A DNA stretch of 64,000 nucleotides from Pseudomonadota bacterium (GTDB lineage: Bacteria; Pseudomonadota; Alphaproteobacteria; Rhizobiales; Rhizobiaceae). A program made the translations under genes and the position numbers. This document shows, piece by piece, positions 42,737 to 51,011 of this stretch. The DNA is taken from assembly GCA_023399465.1 (NCBI GenBank), contig JAEWPB010000144.1, positions 25,171 to 89,170 of the forward strand. The letters are read 5' to 3'. Position 1 is the stretch's first letter, and every line of letters begins with the position of its first letter. The notes under the pieces are model-generated. The model worked only from the letters and a program-made list of their open reading frames with translations, searched no databases and was not told where the DNA came from.

Positions 42737-43143
42737 GCCTGATCCCCATTTTCATGCCAAATGCTGAACCGCCTTGTTCAATTACTGCCGCCTCGAGCAA
42801 GATTGCTTCGCAGTCTTCCTCAGAGGAAGTGAAAACAAGTCAAAACCAGACAGGTTCACAGAATATAACCAGCCAAACAACAATTACCACATTCGGATCC
42901 GGAATCCACCAAATGGTGCAAAAGCAACGCATGGAAGCACCAATAAAAGTCAAACCACGTTTCAGAATTAGTGTAAAAAACGTAAAAATATGGATGCATT
43001 GAAAAGTTTTCGGATGCGTTGATATTGAGAGACTTTTTTTATCTGTCTACAAAAAAGACAACATTCCCCATGCGGAATAAGTCAGCAACAAAGATTTAAC
43101 CGGCATTTGCTTAGACAAATCCCTGATTTTGTTGGAGTATCGT
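42737..43143. other. AT-rich control region between cuxR-like gene and uxs
   Basis: 407 bases without a credible gene (a 135-codon plus-strand frame here is low-complexity Gln/Ser/Thr and lacks a ribosome-binding site). It is much AT-richer than the flanks, with many A-tracts suggesting bent DNA. It contains the direct repeat described separately and should hold both divergent promoters. Confidence 0.55.
42992..43022 (+). promoter_or_regulatory. 20-bp spaced direct repeat, candidate CuxR operator
   Basis: GGATGCATTGA (42992-43002) and GGATGCGTTGA (43012-43022) differ at one base and start exactly 20 bases apart, two helical turns. That is the arrangement expected for the two half sites of an AraC-family activator. 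They lie 120-150 bases before the uxs start. Confidence 0.5.
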
Positions 43144-44157
43144 GTGGATAACGTCTCTAAAACCCTCAGAATGAAGCTTCAAAGAAAATCGAGCCGCAGA
43201 ATACTTGTTGCGGGGGGAGCTGGTTTCCTCGGGTCGCACCTTTGTGAGCGCCTTCTGAAAGAAGGGCACACCGTGACTTGTGTCGACAATTTCTCGACCG
43301 GGCGGATGGACAACCTTCGTCAGCTTCTTCGATACGACTCTTTCAGCTTCGTGCGCCACGATATCGTCGAGCCGATAGACTTGCCGGTCGACGAAATATA
43401 CAACCTCGCGTGCCCGGCATCGCCGCCTCACTATCAGGCTGACCCGGTTCACACGCTGATGACCAATGTGCTGGGCTCGCTCAACCTTCTGGAACTGGCA
43501 GCGCAGTACAAGGCGCGGATCTTCCAGGCCTCCACCTCGGAGGTCTATGGCGATCCTCATGTACATCCGCAGCCTGAGAACTACTGGGGCAATGTCAATC
43601 CGTTCGGTCCGCGCTCATGCTATGATGAAGGTAAGCGCTCGGCTGAAACGCTGTTTCACAGTTTTCATCAGAAGTATGGCGTCGACATTCGTATCGTGCG
43701 CATCTTCAACACTTACGGACCACGTATGCGCGCAGATGACGGCCGCGTCGTGTCGAACTTCATTGTCCAGGCTTTGAAGGGTGAGGACATCACCGTCTAT
43801 GGCGATGGATCGCAGACCCGCTCCTTCTGCTATGTGGACGATTTGATCGAAGGCTTCCATCGGCTCATGTACGGTCCGCATGGCATTCAAACGCCGGTGA
43901 ACATCGGCAATCCGGGCGAGTTTACGGTCGGCGCCTTGGCCAAGCAGATTATCGCCATGACAGGTTCGTCCTCGAAGATTGTCCACCATCCATTGCCGGT
44001 CGACGACCCGCGCCAGCGGCAACCGGATATCACCGTGGCAAAGCGTGAGCTTGGTTGGGAGCCGAAGGTCGCTCTCTCCGATGGCCTGAGGTCGACAGTT
44101 GCCTACTTCGAGCAGCAACTGGCGCGGCCCATCAAGGGGCTTGCAGACGTCGCATAG
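43144..44157 (+). CDS. uxs: UDP-glucuronate decarboxylase (UDP-xylose synthase)
   Basis: 337-aa short-chain dehydrogenase-type enzyme converting UDP-glucuronate to UDP-xylose via an NAD-bound keto intermediate. NAD loop GAGFLGSHLCERLL; DHIVEPI-like segment; UXS hallmark NLACPASPPHYQ; catalytic TSEVYGDP and GPRSCYDEGKR (Tyr-x3-Lys). I prefer GTG 43144 because GGAG lies six bases upstream; a TTG at 43129 and an ATG at 43171 are alternatives. First gene of the rightward polysaccharide operon and expected target of the divergent regulator. Confidence 0.9.
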   Translation: MDNVSKTLRMKLQRKSSRRILVAGGAGFLGSHLCERLLKEGHTVTCVDNFSTGRMDNLRQLLRYDSFSFVRHDIVEPIDLPVDEIYNLACPASPPHYQADPVHTLMTNVLGSLNLLELAAQYKARIFQASTSEVYGDPHVHPQPENYWGNVNPFGPRSCYDEGKRSAETLFHSFHQKYGVDIRIVRIFNTYGPRMRADDGRVVSNFIVQALKGEDITVYGDGSQTRSFCYVDDLIEGFHRLMYGPHGIQTPVNIGNPGEFTVGALAKQIIAMTGSSSKIVHHPLPVDDPRQRQPDITVAKRELGWEPKVALSDGLRSTVAYFEQQLARPIKGLADVA

Positions 44158-44288
44158 GCACCGGTCCGCGGTCGGCATGCTTCGTTGAGAGACGCCACGC
44201 CGACAAGCACAAATTTCGTCAGATCCGCGATGATCGCGCAAACAGGACTGCGCAGGGTCTTTTGCGGGCCGTTTTGAGAGCAATAGTG

Positions 44289-45275
44289 ATGACCAGCAAT
44301 GTGGTGATTGTCGTCGGGGGCGCGGGCTTCATCGGGAGCCACACCGCTAAGCTCCTGAGCAGGCAGGGGTACGAGCCTGTCATCTATGACAATCTTTCGA
44401 CCGGACATCGCGAAGCCGTGCGATGGGGGCGATTCATCGAAGGCGACATCCTTGATACGCCTCGACTAACCCGAGCGATCGAGGAGTGCGGTCCGGCCGC
44501 GGTGATCCATTTTGCCGCTTCGGCCTATGTCGGCGAGTCCGTGCAGAACCCGGCAAAGTACTATCGCAATAACGTCAACGGCACTCAGTCCTTGTTGGAA
44601 GCATGCCGACTTGGAAATGCACGCAATGTCATCTTTTCTTCAAGCTGCGCGACTTACGGGGTTCCCGATCGCCTGCCCATCCGGGAAGGTGAGGTCCAGC
44701 GCCCCATAAATCCCTATGGCCGCACGAAGCTGATCGCGGAGCAGATGCTCGCCGATTATGCCGCGGCCTATGACCTCCACTATGTCGCGTTGCGCTATTT
44801 CAACGCCTCAGGTGCCGACATCGAGGGAGAACTGGGCGAGGCGCACGATCCCGAAACGCATCTCATTCCTCGTGCCATGATGGCTGCCGCCGGCACCATC
44901 GATTTTCTCGAGGTCTATGGCGATGATTACGACACGCCGGACGGTACCTGCATTCGCGACTATATTCATGTCGCGGATTTGGCGCGTGCGCATGTGCTAG
45001 CGGTGGAACATCTCCTTCATGGCGGGGACAATCTCGCTGTCAACCTTGGCACCGGGCACGGCACGTCGATCAAGGAAATCCTGGCCGCAATCGCTCGTCT
45101 GACAGGTCGCGACGTGCCTGTCGAAATACGCACCCGCCGCGCGGGCGATCCACCGGCTCTATACGCCGATCCCGCACTCGCCGCCGAGAAGCTAGGCTTT
45201 CGCGCGATCTATTCCGACCTCGACACCATCATTCGTACCGCCGCTCCATTCTTCGGCCTGGAGGTTCAGGGATGA
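44289..45275 (+). CDS. UDP-sugar 4-epimerase (GalE/Uxe-like)
   Basis: 328-aa NAD-dependent epimerase. Motifs: GGAGFIGSHTAKLL, VIHFAASAYVGESVQNP, SSSCATYGVPDRLPI and the catalytic NPYGRTKLIAEQ. Homologues next to uxs1 in Sinorhizobium (Uxe) epimerise UDP-xylose/UDP-arabinose and also UDP-glucose/galactose; context suggests the same here, but specificity is not visible in the sequence. The start is ATG 44289 with GAGAG upstream; the frame is open much further left (44055) but overlaps uxs. A 131-base gap follows uxs, and its stop overlaps the next gene by four bases. Confidence 0.88.
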   Translation: MTSNVVIVVGGAGFIGSHTAKLLSRQGYEPVIYDNLSTGHREAVRWGRFIEGDILDTPRLTRAIEECGPAAVIHFAASAYVGESVQNPAKYYRNNVNGTQSLLEACRLGNARNVIFSSSCATYGVPDRLPIREGEVQRPINPYGRTKLIAEQMLADYAAAYDLHYVALRYFNASGADIEGELGEAHDPETHLIPRAMMAAAGTIDFLEVYGDDYDTPDGTCIRDYIHVADLARAHVLAVEHLLHGGDNLAVNLGTGHGTSIKEILAAIARLTGRDVPVEIRTRRAGDPPALYADPALAAEKLGFRAIYSDLDTIIRTAAPFFGLEVQG

Positions 45276-47119
45276 AGACGGGCCTGACGAAAGAAAGGTC
45301 TGCTCGGGAAACCGCTTTGATGGTGCCGGTTTTAACCGGCTGGCGCCGCGTGGAGTACGTGCTCGGAGCCGGGATCTGGGCAGCGTCACTGATATACTTC
45401 TGGCTGTGGTGGCTTGAGCCAGCTCATCATATCCATCTCGTCGGCTCCGCGCTGGTGACAGCCATACTGGCCTGGGTAACGTTGCTGCCACTCTATTTCA
45501 TCGTCTTGTTCTTTCGCGCGAGCCGTCCCCATGGACCATTGAACCTGCCGCGGGGCAGCCGCATAGCGATGGTCGTGACCAAGGCCCCCTCCGAACCTTT
45601 CGAGGTGGTAGCGGAAACGCTGCGGGCCATGCTTGCCCAGGACGTACCGCACGACACTTGGCTTGCCGACGAGGATCCATCCCCGGAAACGTTCGCATGG
45701 TGTCTCAAGCACGGTGTTTTTGTTTCCACCCGCAAGGGGCGCTCGGACTACCATCTCAAGACCTGGCCGCGCCGCACGCGTTGCAAAGAGGGCAATCTTG
45801 CGTTTTTCTATGATCACTATGGCTATGAGCGCTACGATTTTGTGGTGCAGCTTGATGCTGATCACGTTCCGGAGCCGGGTTACCTGTTCCAGATGCTGCG
45901 CCCCTTTGCCGACCCGGCCGTAGGCTATGTCTCCGCGCCCAGCATTTGCGATCGCAATGCAGCCGAAAGCTGGTCGGCGCGCGGGCGTCTCTATGCCGAA
46001 GCCAGCATGCACGGATCATTGCAGGCCGGCTACAACAATGGGTTGGCACCACTCTGCATCGGCTCGCATTATGCCGTCCGGACGCGTGCTCTGAAGGAAA
46101 TCGGTGGTCTTGGGCCCGAGCTCGCCGAAGACCACTCCACCACGCTGATGATGAATTCCTATGGCTGGCGGGGGATCCACGCACTCGACGCCATCGCCCA
46201 TGGCGACGGGCCGCGCACTTTTGGCGATCTCGTGACCCAGGAATTTCAGTGGTCGCGCAGCCTGGTGATGATCCTGCTGCAGTATTCGCCGCAACTTGTA
46301 CGCACCCTGCCGCCGCGATTGAAATTCCAGTTCCTGTTTTCCCAGTTCTGGTATCCGCTGTTTTCGCTGTGCATGGCACTGATGTTCGCCTTGCCAATTG
46401 TCGCCCTGGTGACGGGGAACAACTTCGTTGCAGTCACATATCCCGACTTCCTCGGCCACTATCTGCCGCAGTCAATCCTGCTGATCGTTTTGGCTTTTCG
46501 CTGGCGCGCTTCTGGGACGTTCCGTCCCTATGATGCGAAAGTTCTCAGCTTTGAAATGACGCTGTTCACCTTTGCACGCTGGCCTTGGGCGTTGGCTGGA
46601 ACGGTGGCTGCGCTCCGTGACTGGGCGACGGGCTCTTTCGTGGATTTCCGCGTGACACCGAAGGGCGCATCCGCCGTGGATGCCGTTCCCTTTCGCCTGT
46701 TAGCACCTTACGGGTTCCTGGCGCTTCTCTCTATTCTCCCGGTGCTGCTCATTCCCGACGCCAGCGACAGCAGCCGCGGATTCTATATCTTCGCCATCGT
46801 CAACGCAGTGATTTACGCAGTGCTGCTGTTCGTCATTGTCGCAAAGCACGCCTCCGAGAACGCGGTGCGTTATCCAACCCGCTTATATCGACCGGTGGTT
46901 GCAGCCAGCCTTCTTGCTCTCGTTGCTCTGCCGGGCTTGGCCACCGTCCAACGCGGCCCCGACGGCATCGAGGCGCTTGCTTGGGGGACACACAGCTTCG
47001 TCCTTTTCGAAGATCGCTTTTCCGTCGCAGGCGCAGGCGTTGGCGGCCGCGACATTCGCAAGACCATTTTCAATCCGCGCTGGCGCACAGATGCCGTCAG
47101 CAAATCGAGTAACGAGTAG
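45272..47119 (+). CDS. Processive family 2 glycosyltransferase / polysaccharide synthase (ApsS-like)
   Basis: 615-aa cellulose-synthase-like membrane enzyme. Two N-terminal helices (residues about 30-83) are followed by the GT2 domain with LADED (131-135), DxD-type QLDADH (193-198), AEDHST (286-290) and QEFQW (323-327) in place of the usual QxxRW. Four to six C-terminal helices follow. This layout polymerises sugar from UDP donors and extrudes the chain. No PilZ domain is fused. It overlaps the epimerase stop by four bases. In position it matches the glycosyltransferase of the Sinorhizobium uxs1-uxe-aps operon; the polymer itself is unknown. Confidence 0.85.
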   Translation: MKTGLTKERSARETALMVPVLTGWRRVEYVLGAGIWAASLIYFWLWWLEPAHHIHLVGSALVTAILAWVTLLPLYFIVLFFRASRPHGPLNLPRGSRIAMVVTKAPSEPFEVVAETLRAMLAQDVPHDTWLADEDPSPETFAWCLKHGVFVSTRKGRSDYHLKTWPRRTRCKEGNLAFFYDHYGYERYDFVVQLDADHVPEPGYLFQMLRPFADPAVGYVSAPSICDRNAAESWSARGRLYAEASMHGSLQAGYNNGLAPLCIGSHYAVRTRALKEIGGLGPELAEDHSTTLMMNSYGWRGIHALDAIAHGDGPRTFGDLVTQEFQWSRSLVMILLQYSPQLVRTLPPRLKFQFLFSQFWYPLFSLCMALMFALPIVALVTGNNFVAVTYPDFLGHYLPQSILLIVLAFRWRASGTFRPYDAKVLSFEMTLFTFARWPWALAGTVAALRDWATGSFVDFRVTPKGASAVDAVPFRLLAPYGFLALLSILPVLLIPDASDSSRGFYIFAIVNAVIYAVLLFVIVAKHASENAVRYPTRLYRPVVAASLLALVALPGLATVQRGPDGIEALAWGTHSFVLFEDRFSVAGAGVGGRDIRKTIFNPRWRTDAVSKSSNE

Positions 47120-47128
47120 AAGAGGCAA

Positions 47129-48571
47129 ATGGCCATGAAGATCGCAGTTATCGGAACCGGCTATGTCGGACTGGTCAGCGGCACTTGTTTCGCCGCTTGG
47201 GGTCACGAAGTCGTATGCGTTGATAAAAACGCCAAAAAGATCAAGGACCTGGAACACGGCGTCGTGCCGATATACGAGCCCGGCCTGGACGAACTGGTGG
47301 AACGCAACTCCGTGGCGGGCCGCTTGCGTTTCACCTGCAATCTGGTCGAAGCGGTCAAGGGAGCTGATGCTGTGTTCATCGCTGTCGGCACGCCGCCTCG
47401 GGATGGCCATGGTGATGCCGATCTGTCCTTCGTCTACATGGCCGCGCGCGAACTGGCGCCATTGATCGACGAAAATGCGGTGGTGGTGGTGAAATCCACC
47501 GTTCCGGTAGGTACGGGCGATATCGTGCAGAAGATCATCGGAGCGGTGCGCAAGGCCGGGACCTTCTCGGTTGCTTCCAATCCCGAGTTTCTCCGCGAGG
47601 GCGTTGCCATCCGCGACTTTCTCGAGCCCGACCGAGTGGTTATCGGGGTGGAGGACGAGCGTGCGCGCAAGGTTCTCATGCAAATCTACGGCGCGCCTCT
47701 CGAAGCCGCCAAGACGCCGATCGTGGTGACCCAGCGTCGCACTTCCGAACTCATCAAATACGCCGCCAACGCATTTCTGGCGACGAAGATCACCTTCATC
47801 AACGAACTCGCCGATCTTTGCGAACAAGTCGGCACCAATATCAGCGAGCTCGCACTGGGCATTGGCCTCGACAAAAGAATTGGCAGGAACTTCCTCAACG
47901 CCGGGCCGGGCTACGGCGGTTCATGTTTCCCCAAGGATACGATGGCGCTCCTGCGAACCGCACAGGACCACGGCGTGCCCCTTCGCATTGTCGAGGAGAC
48001 GGTTACCGCCAATGAGTCACGCAAACGCCGGATGGCCCTCAAGGTGATGGACGCACTGGCCGGCGACGTCGAGGGGCTGACGATTGCGGTCTTCGGCCTC
48101 ACTTTCAAGCCGGATACGGATGACATGCGCGACGCACCTTCGGTGCCGCTTATCGAGACCCTGCAGCGTTTCGGTACGCGTATTCGAGCCTATGATCCGG
48201 TCGGCATCGAAAACGCGAAAAAAATCCTTGCGGATGTCGAATTCTGCGAGGATCCCTATGAATGCGCGCGCGACGCTGATGCCGTGGTCGTGATCACGGA
48301 GTGGGACGACATCAAGAAGCTCGATCTCGCGCGCCTTAAGAAAATCATGCGCCAATGGATCCTGGTCGATCTCAGAAATGCGTTTGAACCAGGCGCTGCC
48401 GAAGCAATGGGCTTCCGGGTATCTGCCATCGGCCGTTCGACGGCGGTCCGACGTGAAACCCATGCGCCGGGCACGCGGCCGCATGCAGCCGCGCATATTC
48501 ATCCGGCGCAACGACCGGAAAATACTCACTTCGAGATGGCGGGAGGCGCAATTGACCGCAGCCAGAACTGA
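47129..48571 (+). CDS. ugd: UDP-glucose 6-dehydrogenase with extended C-terminus
   Basis: Oxidises UDP-glucose to UDP-glucuronate, the substrate of Uxs. Rossmann loop IAVIGTGYVGLVSGTCFA at the N-terminus, SNPEFLREG, the catalytic Cys in GPGYGGSCFPKDT near residue 265, and LTFKPDTDDMRDAPS. The usual family ends at about residue 435-440 (FRVSAIGR); here some 45 residues rich in Arg, His and Pro follow without any domain, overlapping the next gene. AGAGGCAA lies before the ATG. Its placement inside the operon closes the path from UDP-glucose to UDP-pentoses. Confidence 0.92.
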   Translation: MAMKIAVIGTGYVGLVSGTCFAAWGHEVVCVDKNAKKIKDLEHGVVPIYEPGLDELVERNSVAGRLRFTCNLVEAVKGADAVFIAVGTPPRDGHGDADLSFVYMAARELAPLIDENAVVVVKSTVPVGTGDIVQKIIGAVRKAGTFSVASNPEFLREGVAIRDFLEPDRVVIGVEDERARKVLMQIYGAPLEAAKTPIVVTQRRTSELIKYAANAFLATKITFINELADLCEQVGTNISELALGIGLDKRIGRNFLNAGPGYGGSCFPKDTMALLRTAQDHGVPLRIVEETVTANESRKRRMALKVMDALAGDVEGLTIAVFGLTFKPDTDDMRDAPSVPLIETLQRFGTRIRAYDPVGIENAKKILADVEFCEDPYECARDADAVVVITEWDDIKKLDLARLKKIMRQWILVDLRNAFEPGAAEAMGFRVSAIGRSTAVRRETHAPGTRPHAAAHIHPAQRPENTHFEMAGGAIDRSQN

Positions 48572-49106
48572 ACTCCTGCAGCATCTGCGGCTCACCCGAA
48601 TCTCGGCCGCGATCGCCTTGACGGCATCTCTTCTTGCGGGACCGGCCTATCCGGCGCTATCGCAGGAACCCGCCCTGCCCGCCGGCGCGCGCGCCATGTC
48701 GGCTCCTGAACTCTATAGGCTCTATCGGAACAAGAGCTGGCGATGGGAAAACGGCGCCGGCCTCATGAAGGACGAGGGCAGGAAGTTCAAGGCGTGGGGC
48801 GAAGGCGAGAAAGGCAGGACCTGGGCCGAAGGTCGCTGGGCCATCACCGAAACTGGCCAGATGTGCCTCGTGGCAACATGGCATACCAGCGATGGTGCGT
48901 TTCCAGCCAAGACCTGTTTCTCGCACCGGATTGATGCCGGAAACGTCTACCAGAAGCGCGAACCCGATGGCAGCTGGTATGTCTTCCGCCATGCCGAGCC
49001 CCGCGAAGACGACGAAGCTCGCAAGCTGGTCCCCGTGGATCTGGTTTCCGAACGACTCGATAACATTCAAGCCGCACTCGGCGCGGCCATGTTCCCTGAA
49101 CAGTAA
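48552..49106 (+). CDS. DUF995-type secreted protein
   Basis: 184-aa protein. A signal segment (TRISAAIALTASLLAGPAYPALSQ) leads to a domain with APELYRLYRNKSWRWENGAGLMK, FKAWGEGEKGRTWAEGRWAITETGQMCLVATW and a second Cys in PAKTCFSHR; this is the DUF995 pattern of rhizobial periplasmic proteins. The start is a TTG at 48552 with GGGAGG five bases upstream, inside the end of ugd; the longer frame to 48378 has no signal at its N-terminus. The function is unknown. Its place in the operon suggests export, modification or anchoring of the polysaccharide. Confidence 0.75.
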   Translation: MTAARTELLQHLRLTRISAAIALTASLLAGPAYPALSQEPALPAGARAMSAPELYRLYRNKSWRWENGAGLMKDEGRKFKAWGEGEKGRTWAEGRWAITETGQMCLVATWHTSDGAFPAKTCFSHRIDAGNVYQKREPDGSWYVFRHAEPREDDEARKLVPVDLVSERLDNIQAALGAAMFPEQ

Positions 49107-49121
49107 GAAAGGAAACGCCCT

Positions 49122-50066
49122 ATGAAGCGTTCATCGAAAGTGATCGCACTTGTGCTGGCGAGTGCAGCAATTGCCAGCGGCGTTTACGCAGCCAATGGAG
49201 TGTCGGGAGCCAGCGTCGACAACCGGAGCCGCTTTCACGACAAACGGCCTATGATCACGCCGGAGTCCGTGACCGCAGGTGCCTATGATCCTCATGGCGA
49301 TTACACCAATGACCCCAACTCCAGGATTGAACACCTGTTCCTTCCCTGGGAAGACGTGGAATTGTCTACCCTCGAAGCTGCCGGCGACTACGCCTATCAA
49401 CGCAATCGCACATTGATGATCACCATCGAACCGTGGTCGTGGGCGCGTGACTGGCGTGTGGCACCGGAGGACCTCCTGAAAGGGATCCTGGCCGGGCAAT
49501 ACGATTCCAACATGGCCGACGTCTGCTCCGCGGCGGCAAAGCTGAAAAGCCCCGTGATCATCCGCTGGGCCCAGGAAATGGATGACACGGAGGGTCAATT
49601 CACCTGGTCATACTGGAAACCGGAGGAATACGTCAGGGCCTACAGACATGTCATCGATATTTGCCGCAAGTCACTGCCATCGGCAAAATACATGTGGTCC
49701 CCGAAAGGAGAGCCGGACCTGGCGGCCTACTATCCCGGTGACACCTACCTCGACATCGTCGGTCTTTCCGTATTCGCATATCAGACCTACGACAAGTTGG
49801 AGGTCGGTCGGGACAGGACCTTCGTCGAGCGCACCAAACCGGGTTATGACCGTGCCGCAGGCTTCGGCAAGCCTATCGCGATCGCGGAACTCGGTTATGC
49901 AGGCAGCGACGACTATGTGCGCGCATGGGCCGCTGCAGCCAACCAGCCGCATGCGGAGTTTCCAGCCATGAACGCTGTCGTCTATTTCAATGACCGCGAA
50001 GTCTATCCATGGCCGCGCAACGTCGGGCGGCCCGACTGGCGTGTCGCCAATCATCCCTTGAACTGA
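49122..50066 (+). CDS. Secreted glycoside hydrolase, GH26-like
   Basis: 314-aa exported enzyme. A signal peptide (MKRSSKVIALVLASAAIASGVYA) precedes a TIM-barrel-like domain. A probable acid/base Glu is E152 in IIRWAQEMDD, and a probable nucleophile is E256 in PIAIAELGYAG, the GH26 arrangement; GH26 enzymes cut beta-mannans and related beta-glycans. Other clan A families cannot be excluded. GAAAGGAAA precedes the ATG. Endoglycanases are regular partners of polysaccharide synthases, trimming chains in the periplasm. It ends the operon, just before a perfect hairpin. Confidence 0.75.
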   Translation: MKRSSKVIALVLASAAIASGVYAANGVSGASVDNRSRFHDKRPMITPESVTAGAYDPHGDYTNDPNSRIEHLFLPWEDVELSTLEAAGDYAYQRNRTLMITIEPWSWARDWRVAPEDLLKGILAGQYDSNMADVCSAAAKLKSPVIIRWAQEMDDTEGQFTWSYWKPEEYVRAYRHVIDICRKSLPSAKYMWSPKGEPDLAAYYPGDTYLDIVGLSVFAYQTYDKLEVGRDRTFVERTKPGYDRAAGFGKPIAIAELGYAGSDDYVRAWAAAANQPHAEFPAMNAVVYFNDREVYPWPRNVGRPDWRVANHPLN

Positions 50067-50117
50067 GCCGAAGCGCCGAGGCAGCGTCATCCAAGGATGC
50101 ATCACTGAAGGCACAGA

Positions 50118-50146
50118 GAACTGCCGTGTATAACGCGCGGCAGTTC
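50118..50146. terminator. Hairpin at the end of the polysaccharide operon
   Basis: GAACTGCCG (50118-50126) and CGGCAGTTC (50138-50146) form a perfect 9-bp stem between convergent genes; no T-run is present. It probably serves both directions. Confidence 0.5.
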
Positions 50147-50162
50147 ATCTAATGAATCGTAG

Positions 50163-50474
50163 TTATACGGACGGTTGCCGGGATGCGAAGCAGCGTGCCT
50201 TCTGTCCGAAACCGCTTGGGGTGCAGACATACGGATTGCTTCTCATGTAATTCGAAGCCGTAACTCTCATAACCTTGCGGGAGGGCTTGCCGTAACGGAC
50301 GTCTTTGCCGACCTGGTACTTGACCAGATAGACGGACCGGTCCTGATCCTTCGATCTGCGGATTTCCCCAGCTTGTGCGTTCAGACCGAGAACCGACGAA
50401 ATGGCCAGGCCCAGTACCAGGGTCGCCGCGGCCCGCGCAGGACGGGCAATAGAATTAGACTTGCTATGCTTCAT
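50163..50474 (-). CDS. Small secreted protein, unknown
   Basis: 103-aa protein with a signal peptide (LVLGLAISSVLGLNAQA) and a basic mature part with two Cys near the C-terminus (YVCTPSGFGQKARCFASR) that may form a disulfide. GGAGGGATCA directly before the ATG is a near-perfect ribosome-binding site, which argues for a real gene. No family recognised. It stands convergent to the GH26-like gene, so it is not part of that operon. Confidence 0.65.
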   Translation of the reverse strand: MKHSKSNSIARPARAAATLVLGLAISSVLGLNAQAGEIRRSKDQDRSVYLVKYQVGKDVRYGKPSRKVMRVTASNYMRSNPYVCTPSGFGQKARCFASRQPSV

Positions 50475-51011
50475 TGATCCCTCCAGATTTTCCGTTCTGA
50501 AGAGAGGTTTAGCGCTTAAGATTTAAGACGGTTGCCGAACTACCGCTACAATTTTAACAAACCAGAACAATACCGTCGCGCGCGCTGGCAACGTCGCATT
50601 TGTCCTCAATTGTAAGGCTTCAGCACTTCTAGAAGTCTAGCCCTAATGTTCTCGGGCGCTTTGGAGAGCGGCAGCAGAAGGTCGTGGCTAAACTAGTAAA
50701 GAACAGAACGTAGCGCATTCAACAGTTCGGTGCGCTATTGGACAAGCCGCCCTCTTCCGCGGAAAAGAAGCGCCTGCGTTTACTGGTATGCAGCCCTGAT
50801 GTGGCGCGAGGGCCGCCGCAGAATCCGGCAATTGATAATTCCATATTTCCAACAATAAAATTTCCATACTTGAGGAGCGGGAAGCTCTCATCGTTAAGAA
50901 AATCTCCAATTTCTTTGACGTAAGTTTTCGTCGTAGACGTTTCTACAAGACTACATTTCAAATGATGGCAATTAATTCATTAAAATGATGGACAGGGGAG
51001 CTATAATTGCA
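50475..51011. other. AT-rich gap before the acyltransferase gene
   Basis: 537 bases without a supported gene. Base composition falls well below that of the surrounding coding DNA, with many A/T runs (for example around 50830-50985). Short frames on the minus strand have neither ribosome-binding sites nor recognisable motifs. Together with the low-GC acyltransferase it suggests recently acquired DNA. Confidence 0.5.

Noticed and set aside
42595..43002. 135-codon plus-strand frame between the regulator and uxs
   Set aside because: Gln/Ser/Thr-rich low complexity in AT-rich DNA and partly antisense to the regulator; it looks like control region rather than gene.
50688..50961. Two overlapping minus-strand frames of 73 and 80 codons
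   Set aside because: No ribosome-binding sites or motifs; AT-rich gap sequence.
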